Assembly (NCBI GenBank): GCA_019137255.1
Contig: WPDH01000346.1
Coordinates: 1 to 27,356 of the forward strand
Direction of reading: 5' to 3'
DNA length: 27,356 bases
Source of the DNA: Corinectria fuckeliana
Lineage: Eukaryota > Ascomycota > Sordariomycetes > Hypocreales > Nectriaceae
Shown here: positions 20,287 through 27,356 of the stretch, in pieces
Position numbering within the stretch: position 1 is the stretch's first letter
Layout: the number at the start of each line of letters is the position of its first letter
Program-made: the position numbers and the translations under genes
Notes under the pieces: generated by a model
The model's database searches: none
What the model saw: only the letters and a program-made list of their open reading frames with translations
Told to the model about the DNA's origin: nothing

Positions 20287-22625
20287 CTACCACACGTCTT
20301 CCTATATATCAAGTACCGTTATCACTGGCTCACGTAGAGATAGGGCAAATATTGAAGGGATCAGTCCCACACCCCGAGATCTTACCTTACACTGGCTCGT
20401 CGCCACCATCTTATGCACAACACCAGCGGCCTCGTTACAGCAATGTTTCGATGCTCTGCGATGGCCTCTACTATCGTGGCCTTGACTTCCCGGGCCATGT
20501 TAGCAGCATTGCCGCAAACATATATTGACGAGTGGTGCTCAATCAGTTCGTTGACCCTCTTCGCCTCGTTCTTCGGGACATGCTGAACGTAAACCTTCGT
20601 CAGGCCCGCCCGGGAAAACGCCGTCAGGAAAGTAATCTTGTCCCCAAGCGTAGCAGAAAACACCTGGAAACAATTTAGATATCGACACGCGTCATTCCTA
20701 GAGTTAACCAGGGAATCACCTTCCACTTCGAGTCGTACAGGAGGTCCTCCGAGGGTCATCGGCATCCAAAGAACAGCACAACCGCGCCAACCGTCTTCCC
20801 CTGCTCGCACTGTCTGGCCCTCTGCTGGACGAACGCGAGAAAAGGAGCCATGCATGTTCCCGGGCCGATGAGAATTATCGGCGTTGAGGGATTCTGCGGA
20901 AGTTTGAACGGTGAATGTCGAACGTAGACGGGGACACGATGGCCGTTGTACTTGCCCCTAGGTCCCTCGATGTTGAAGGAAGCGACATCGTGCCGGTCCG
21001 CGTCCTTGTTCTGCGCGTTATACATGGCCAGCATGTAGTTGGAAGAGACGCCCTCGAAGCGGCCGTCTCGACCGGGACATTCGTGAGAGGCAACCGCGAT
21101 GGTCAATGACACTATTCCTGGCTGTACCAGTGAGGACGAGGAGATGGAGTAGTACCGTGGCCGCAGATTTGGCAAGCATTACATCATAAATTCAAAGGGG
21201 ATAGCGGGCCACTTCGTCCCCTTTCCGAAGTCTTGAAGGAGCCGGCCGATGTTGAAGTACTTGCTTGCCACTGTGTCATGGAAGTATTCCTTATCATTGC
21301 CTGTATCGGTTAGCATTTTCTCAGCACTCCCATACTTCGTTGGATGATCGTATCGGTAAAGTCATACCTAGTCATGTCATCTTAGCCCTGATCTCCGACG
21401 TGGGCGAGAAACGCGCAAGCAGTCCCATGAGCTGGCGAGATACAGGGCCGTCAATGTCCAAGTAATAGCGAACAGCGGCTTCGTATGTCGTCGGTGTCGG
21501 GAACGGGGCGCTGACTGTCGCATCAAGGGGCTTAACGCTGAAGACGTGGTCGCGTCTATCCGTAAGCCCTAGGACCTCGAGGAGCAATTCGATCTCTTTG
21601 TCCGAGTTCATGGGCCAGATCGCCAGGTGATCCCCGGTCTCGTATCTCATGCCGGAGTCGCCCAGGTCGACTTCGAAGTGCAGACACGTCCTGTCCTTAG
21701 GCTTAACTAGGCTCTTTGACTCGATCACAGTTGCGATGTAAGGGTTGTGGGAGCCGTACGGCTTGGAAGTAGCTGTGTCGAAGAGGCCATCACGGGTAGG
21801 CTCACCCAGGAACACCTCCGCAGACTTGGTCGACAACTCGGAGTGGGTGCGGATCTCGAACATGGGAGTGAACCCTTCGTCCTCTCTCCTTTGCAGACCC
21901 ATATTCGCAGAGACGCCATGTGGGATGCCGTCTTTCCACGCCAGAAAATCGTCTTTCAATAAGCCACTCCCGTCGTCGGCTTCTCCAGCCTCACTGAGGC
22001 GACTGGCACCAAGAGACGTCAACTGCTTGTCGACAGCCCGAACTACCGAGCTGTAATACTCGTACGTCTTGTTTCCTAAGCCGAATATGGCGTAGTTTAT
22101 GCTGCTCAAGGGCTCGCTAGGAGCATCTGAGAAGGGGTCGTCCGCCGCGATGAAGTCGTAGAACTCGGCGGCGTTGTCAGTCGGCTCGCCCTCGCCGTAC
22201 GTCGCCAGCACGAAGATGGTGACAACGCCAGATGGGACGCGCGGGAGGCTGTCGTAATCATACAGCTCAAGATCGGCCAGCATGGTCTCCAGCCCGAACC
22301 GGCTCTTGCCTTCTCTTGCCAGTGTGGAGGCAAAGCCCTCGGCGGTGCCGCTTTAAGACTCGAAGAAGATGACGCAGTTCTTTCCTATTTGCTAGAGGAC
22401 CTTGAATATGTCTCGCGTATATTCCGTCTCGTGGAGCTTATCTTCAATATATTTTCTACAGAATACAGAGGAGCTCGATATCAGCTTCAGGAGCCATATT
22501 GCGGTTGCTAGAGTGACGGCGGCGATCGCCAAGTCCAAGCCTGCTTGAGGTTTCCACAACTCCAATAGCTGCAAGCAGTATGCGGTGATGTCAAGGACTG
22601 ACACTTGACCCGTGTCGATGCTCAT
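20287..22625 (-). pseudogene. NADPH-cytochrome P450 reductase pseudogene
   Basis: Nearly full-length but broken copy of the diflavin reductase that feeds electrons from NADPH to P450s. Still legible: an N-terminal membrane anchor (LDLAIAAVTLATAIWLLKLI), the FMN-domain motifs KNCVIFFES, ATYGEGEPTDNAAEF and FGLGNKTYEYY, the FAD motif RPRYYSISSSS, the NADPH-side GPGTCMAPF, and a terminal EDVW. Introns remain at 21367-21301, 20719-20664 and 20385-20302. Lesions: in-frame stops at 22394-22392 (TAG), 22355-22353 (TAA, at the usual Gln of SQTGTAE), 21374-21372 (TGA), 21181-21179 (TAA) and 20758-20756 (TGA), plus a 1-nt frameshift near 20425. Five stops cannot be removed by plausible introns. A dedicated reductase next to P450 genes suggests the ancestral cluster was self-sufficient; the P450s must now use the housekeeping enzyme. 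Confidence 0.9.
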
Positions 22626-23885
22626 TTTCGGACGTTTTGATTTGTAGAGGAAAGTAGACTGAAAGAGCTGTCAAGGGAGATGGTTTGACTTGATGCAAAA
22701 GTGAAAGCGGCTTGGTAGTTGCAGTCGGCGCAAGTGAGCACAACATGTGCTGAGGTTATATCGCATCTCATCGCGCCGCACCGCCGTTTATTCTCGGCCT
22801 ATGTCACAGATGAAACCATAGGGGCAACTACAGCCTGGTGAGTCCAATGACCAGCACGAGGCGTGGAGATTCTCGTTTGAGTGCCAAGCGTAGTTGATAA
22901 TTACACCGTAGCACTAACAATTACCCCGACGCGGTTGTTAACACTGGTTTGGCTTAGTGCGGCTGAACGGAAGCTGCAGAGAGCTGCATGCCGGACTAAT
23001 AGGGCGCATAATTGCAATGATGCATCTTTTCGGACATGGCAGCTGTCTAGCAGGGTTCTCCACGACTTGTCTTCGTCACCAGCGATCGCCGCGGTTGAAT
23101 CTTGGTCCCTCAGTCGAGCCGCCCAGACTCTTCGTCGGCCGGGATGGGTCTAGGGATACTACCCAACCTTCCGGGGAGGTTCATTGCTGCTACCCTGGGC
23201 TTCCTTGACTGGCGACAGTGTGACGCAAGGATGTACCTTTCTGGTAAAGTCTAGAAGAGACTCAGCCCTTGGTTCTCTGTGCAGCCTACCTTATTTTGCA
23301 CCATGTAAATGGGGTTTCTTATATTCGCAGCCCCTCGTATACCACCCAAGGATAATACGAGGATCGGGCTTATTTCCCTTTTCTGAGATTGCCTGTACCT
23401 GTTCCATGGTGGAGTCCTCGCCAACCTATAGGGTGGCGTACTGTCAGCATTCTGTTTACTCGAAAGGAGTAAACACACAAGTAAATTTACTGTGAAAGGT
23501 TCGTTATTTTGCATACAACTTTAGCTATATAGAGAAAGCACAATTTCTGCATGTATGTGTTTAAACACACAAGGGGGGATGTTTTTATAGAAGCAGCTTG
23601 CTGTATAGAAACATGCATATTTCACAGAAGCACAACAGTGTGTTGTTCACATATAGAGGGTGTATTCCATAAAGGCTGTGTGGACTACTTAACAGCTTTA
23701 TATCCTAAGCCCTTATTATCTTTAAAGCTATCTTTTATAGCATGCATAAAAGAATAAGCAAGCCATAGCTCAAATAAAATAATGCATGCATGTACAAATA
23801 CACGTAGCGTGTTTCGTATCGGCGACTTCTACAACGCAAGATGCATTTCATATTTCCTACCGCGTAATTAATAAAACTAATGTTA
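22626..23885. other. Intergenic, upstream of reductase pseudogene
   Basis: No frame resembles a known protein. CGGACTAAT occurs at 22992-23000. From about 23,460 the sequence becomes AT-richer, with a 14-bp palindrome around GTGTTTAAACAC (23556-23569) and recurring ACACAAG words. This may be decayed mobile DNA, but nothing identifiable. Confidence 0.4.
22992..23000 (+). promoter_or_regulatory. Candidate regulator site, CGGACTAAT
   Basis: Exact reverse copy of ATTAGTCCG, 367 bp upstream of the start of the P450 reductase pseudogene. It indicates that the reductase was once under the same control as the rest of the cluster. Confidence 0.4.
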
Positions 23886-24319
23886 TCATATATAACTAGA
23901 GGTTGCCTTAGGCGAAACGGCCCATTCTGCCATCTCGCGTGCTTGCTTCAGGGTCCCGTTGGCGAGGTTGGCGATGGTCTTTCCCTTGTACGTGGCGGGT
24001 GGAATGCCAGCTAGTCGAGGAGACAGATTATTACTACATTGTTCTTGGAGATGGCAGTCTGAACATCCGCTTCAAAGATACCTCCAGCCTCAACTGCGGC
24101 TTTGATCTTGGTCGATCCCCCGTGCGGTTCCATATTCACATAATTGGAGGTTTTTGGGAAGGCCTGGACAATTGTCGATCCCATGTTTCCGAGGCCGAGA
24201 AATGTGGGAGATTAGGAAGGATCATTTTGAGACACGTAAATGGTGATAGCAATCGGGGTGAATTGAGGTTGGTGTCCGTTTGGCGGTGTGGTGATAATTT
24301 TAGATTGCTTATGGTCCAT
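23886..24319 (-). pseudogene. 6PGDH/imine reductase-like NAD(P)-binding remnant
   Basis: Fragment of the N-terminal NAD(P)-binding domain of a 6-phosphogluconate dehydrogenase/beta-hydroxyacid dehydrogenase/imine reductase-type protein. From a possible ATG at 24319 the frame meets a TAA (about 24214-24212), then gives FLGLGNMGSTIVQAF (GxGxxG-type loop), KIKAAVEAGG, NNVVIICLLD and a TAG. In another frame it continues GKTIANLANGTLKQAREMAEW, a conserved segment of this group, to a TGA at 23886. The part between the two pieces looks shortened and the C-terminal helical domain is missing. The evidence for homology is pattern recognition only. It may be a lost member of the cluster or an unrelated neighbour. 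Confidence 0.65.
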
Positions 24320-24950
24320 CTTTTATTGCCACTATGAATGGTCTTTTGATACTTTATTCTAAGCAGTTCTGATCATCCCCAGTTGGCTTCTCCTTTGTTT
24401 GCACTACTTTGTTGGTGGTTGGCTCACTTCAGCGTGAACACACCAGCGTAGACAACAATACTTGCCCTCAAGGCGAGGAAATTAGGTTAGGAATGGGAAC
24501 AGCCCTCTTCTAAGAGGGGAAACCACAAGAAAGGAAATATCAGTAAATAGATCAAAAGATAATACCATTAATGATCAAGAAAACAAGGTCTTAAGGAAGG
24601 AAGCTGCTACGACAGCGGTCAGTCAAGTCATGTAGCAAAATTAGTGTAGGCAAGCACAAGCACAGTAATCTCCAACCCTACTGTCATTCCACCCCGGAAG
24701 TCCAAATCGACAATCACACTACGCAATTTGTACCCTTCCGCACAGTTCACGATGCTAGAACCCATAGAGTCGGGCTGTCATCCATCTTCCAATGGACCAT
24801 GAGTCACGATTAATGCTGTATTGGGGTTGCAGGCAGTGTTTAAAGTGTGGTGATAGTACTTATTGATATGACTATGTGTATTATGTAACTGTACTAAGCT
24901 AGGAAAAGAGGCGGAATAGTGAGTCCCTAAGGGGATCGCTGTTGTTACTA
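24320..24950. other. Intergenic, no gene seen
   Basis: Mixed composition with no convincing frame, RNA gene or repeat. It grades into the AT-rich flank from about 24,900 onward. Confidence 0.45.
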
Positions 24951-27356
24951 GATGCCTAGCATCTAAGGCAGAAATATAGATAGTATCTAATAGTAGGCCT
25001 AACTAGTGGTCTTACTACTAACACACCCTCTTAGACTAGCTGCTAGAGGTAGTTAGTCTAACTAACTAATAAGACTATTTATAACTATCTGATAGTACTA
25101 GCTAGCTAATTTCTTAGTGTTTTTAGCTCTTAAAAATAAGAGAATTCTTACTAGAGCTAAAATTAAACCTTAGTATTAATCTAAAAGTATAATAGCTTTA
25201 GCTAGTACTTTAAGATAATAGTTAGAGCTATTATATAAGATTCTAGCTTTAAAAAGAAGGTAATAAGTAAAAGAGGTTATTATTATATTTAGTAAAAGTA
25301 TAAGAATTAACTCTTTTTAAGCCTTTAAGTTAGTATTTTATATTAGCTATTAAGAGAGAAAGTCTTAAAATTATATAATATATAATAGTTTTAACTATTA
25401 TACTAAACTAACTCTTTTATTATTATAATAATAATATTACTAATTCTAATATATAAGACTAACCTATTATATTAATATCTTAATACTTAATAAGACTATA
25501 AGATTATAACTCTTATACTTTATTATACTAATTAAGTAGCCTAATTAGTAAAGCTAATTATTTAATATTAAATTAAAAGACTAAAAGATATTAATTATAT
25601 AAGAAAATTATATTTTAATATTATCTTTTAAGCTTTTTAAAGATCTCTCTAGCTAAGTAATATAATAATATTACCTCTAATCTTACTTACCTCTCTTTTT
25701 TATTAATAAGTTATTTAACTTAAAAGTAAATAAGATTATTACAAAGTTAGAAAATAAGAGATTCTCTAAGTATTTTCCTTTTCTAATTTAATAGTAAGAT
25801 AATATAAGAAATTATAAGTATTACTAGGCCTATTATATAGTCTTATTTAGAGCTATATATATTTATAATTATATAATAAAAGTTATATATTTTTATTTTA
25901 GAAGAGGCTTTATAAGGCTATCTACTAGTATTTAGGCTATAAGTAGCTAAGATATCTTAACTTTATCTTTCTAAATAAGCTTATAAACCTAGTAATAATA
26001 AATATTAATATACTAAAGTGTTATAACTAGCTTAGCTAACTGCTTTATAATTAGCTAGATTATATTAATATTATTATACTAGATTTAAGCTATATTTTAG
26101 ACCTTAATACTAACCTTCTTAAGAAGTTAACTTAAAGCTAGTTATTTCTTAACTATACTTATAAGAATAAGTAACTTAGCTTTTATACTTAATATAATAA
26201 TTATATCTTACTTTATAGCCTTTTAAGTAATAAAACCTTTATATAATATAACTATCTAGCCTTATAAGAACTTTCTAGTTATTAAGTAGTTTTTAAAAGC
26301 TATATTTATAATTATAAAGAGATTTCTCTAATTTCTAGCTATTATATAGTAAATATAAAGCTTTCTAGTATTATAAAGATAGCTAATATACTATTTTACT
26401 ATTTTATTATACTTAAGGCTTAGCTAATAACTAAATTAACTAAGTTTTAATAATATATAAAATATATTAGGTCTTATAGTATTAATAGGATAGCTTATAT
26501 TACCTACTTTTATCTTATACTTTAAGATAAGACTAAAACTAGCTTTATATATTATAAGTATAAGAATTTATAAGAGTAAAAAGGTTTTTTTCTTATAGAC
26601 TTTTAGTCTCTTATTATTTAACTTAAATTTTCTAGCTATAGTTAAAATATATAACTCTTAAGAAAGCTAAAAGTAACCTACTATATAGTCTCTAATAACC
26701 TTAATCTTTAAGAACTAGTATAACTCTTTTAGGTTCTTAACTTAATACTTTATTATTAAGATATTATAAACTTATTATTATTTACTTTTAAACTTTTTTT
26801 AGTTATATTATAATAATATTATTTATATAAAAAAAAATAAAAAGCTTTTTATACTTAAAAATATAAAAGTCTTTCTTATAAGCTTTAAAGTTTTAACTAG
26901 TAAAAAAGTAAGTAAGATTCTTATATTATAGCTTTAGTAATATTTATAAACTATAAAAAGCTTTTAAGAGTTTTAAAAAAACCCTCTTTTTAAATATTCT
27001 TAGTAGTAAGTAATAGTAAATCTTTTTACTTAGTAGAGTTTTAATAAAAGTATTAATAATATTATATTAATATATATTAAGATCTTTCTTATAGTATTTT
27101 ATATATATTACCTAAAAAGTCTTATATACTAAGATAAATATATAAGTCTTAGCTTTATTCTTATTTTCCTTATTACTATAAGCTACTAAGTATATCTTAA
27201 AGTATATTATATAGCCTTATTTATTAACCTTATATATAAACACCTATTTAAGGTTAATAAGCTAAATATTATTATCTAGCTTATCTATAAGAACCTTCTT
27301 ATAAGCTTTTTTATCCTTTAGGTTATTAATCTCTAGAAGAAGGCTTATATACTACT
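24951..27356. repeat. AT-rich, RIP-like right flank
   Basis: About 2.4 kb of very AT-rich DNA built from CTA, TAG, TTA, CTT and AAG words, with CA, TG and CG dinucleotides almost eliminated (rare exceptions near 25,089, 25,741 and 27,242). There are no usable reading frames. This matches heavily RIP-mutated repeats at the edge of an AT isochore. The element type cannot be recognised after such decay. Confidence 0.75.

Noticed and set aside
21372..22283. A long open frame read as an intact flavodoxin-domain protein
   Set aside because: It is only the middle of a P450 reductase; conserved sequence continues on both sides through stops and introns.
23556..23569. 14-bp palindrome around GTGTTTAAACAC as a transposon end
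   Set aside because: No matching partner or target duplication was seen; short AT-rich palindromes arise by chance.
23551..23757. Cys-rich 68-codon frame as a possible small secreted protein
   Set aside because: It lies in AT-rich decaying DNA, with no clear signal peptide and no supporting gene structure.
1..27356. Secondary-metabolite biosynthetic cluster
   Set aside because: No polyketide synthase, peptide synthetase, terpene cyclase or prenyltransferase is present; extradiol dioxygenase plus FAH hydrolase points to catabolism.

Overview
The window looks like nuclear DNA of a filamentous ascomycete (Pezizomycotina). The genes carry many short introns of about 48-90 bp with fungal branch sites (CTAAC type). 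There is a Zn2Cys6/Fungal_trans regulator and two microsomal P450s. A gene island of about 24.5 kb is flanked by extremely AT-rich DNA (about 1-351 and 24,950-27,356) that has almost lost CA, TG and CG dinucleotides, as expected after repeat-induced point mutation (RIP). The species cannot be named from the sequence alone. No rRNA, tRNA, CRISPR array or intact transposon was recognised.

Layout. P450-1 (+, 1467-3520); SnoaL/NTF2-fold protein (+, 4080-4754); ABM-type dimeric alpha-beta barrel protein (-, 5967-5146); SDR pseudogene (-, 7236-6378); FAH-family hydrolase (+, 8365-9437); two-domain extradiol ring-cleavage dioxygenase (-, 11245-10023); phenol-hydroxylase-like FAD monooxygenase (+, 11751-13956); Zn2Cys6 regulator (-, 17008-13990); P450-2, a paralogue of P450-1 (+, 17800-19748); NADPH-cytochrome P450 reductase pseudogene (-, 22625-20287); remnant of an NAD(P)-binding 6PGDH/imine-reductase-like gene (-, 24319-23886). 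Exon models were built by hand from splice signals, reading frame and the two P450s compared with each other.

How the genes may work together. There is no polyketide synthase, peptide synthetase or terpene cyclase, so this reads as a catabolic cluster. The P450s and the flavin monooxygenase would hydroxylate an aromatic compound to a catechol. The extradiol dioxygenase would open the ring by meta cleavage, and the FAH-family enzyme would hydrolyse or isomerise the ring-fission product. The SnoaL-like and ABM-like proteins would handle intermediates. The regulator lies inside the cluster. The substrate is unknown; a phenylacetate- or cresol-like alkylphenol is a guess from the P450 type. Clustered meta-cleavage is unusual for fungi, which mostly use intradiol or homogentisate routes.

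The most notable observations are: (1) a recurring CGGACT(A/T)(A/T)T element, or its CGGAC core, in nearly every promoter, a candidate site for the cluster regulator; (2) a probable AT-AC intron just upstream of the heme-binding motif in P450-1, plus two GC-AG introns; (3) a 15-nt microexon inside the zinc cluster of the regulator; (4) selective decay of accessory redox genes (SDR, P450 reductase, imine-reductase-like) while the ring-opening core stays intact.
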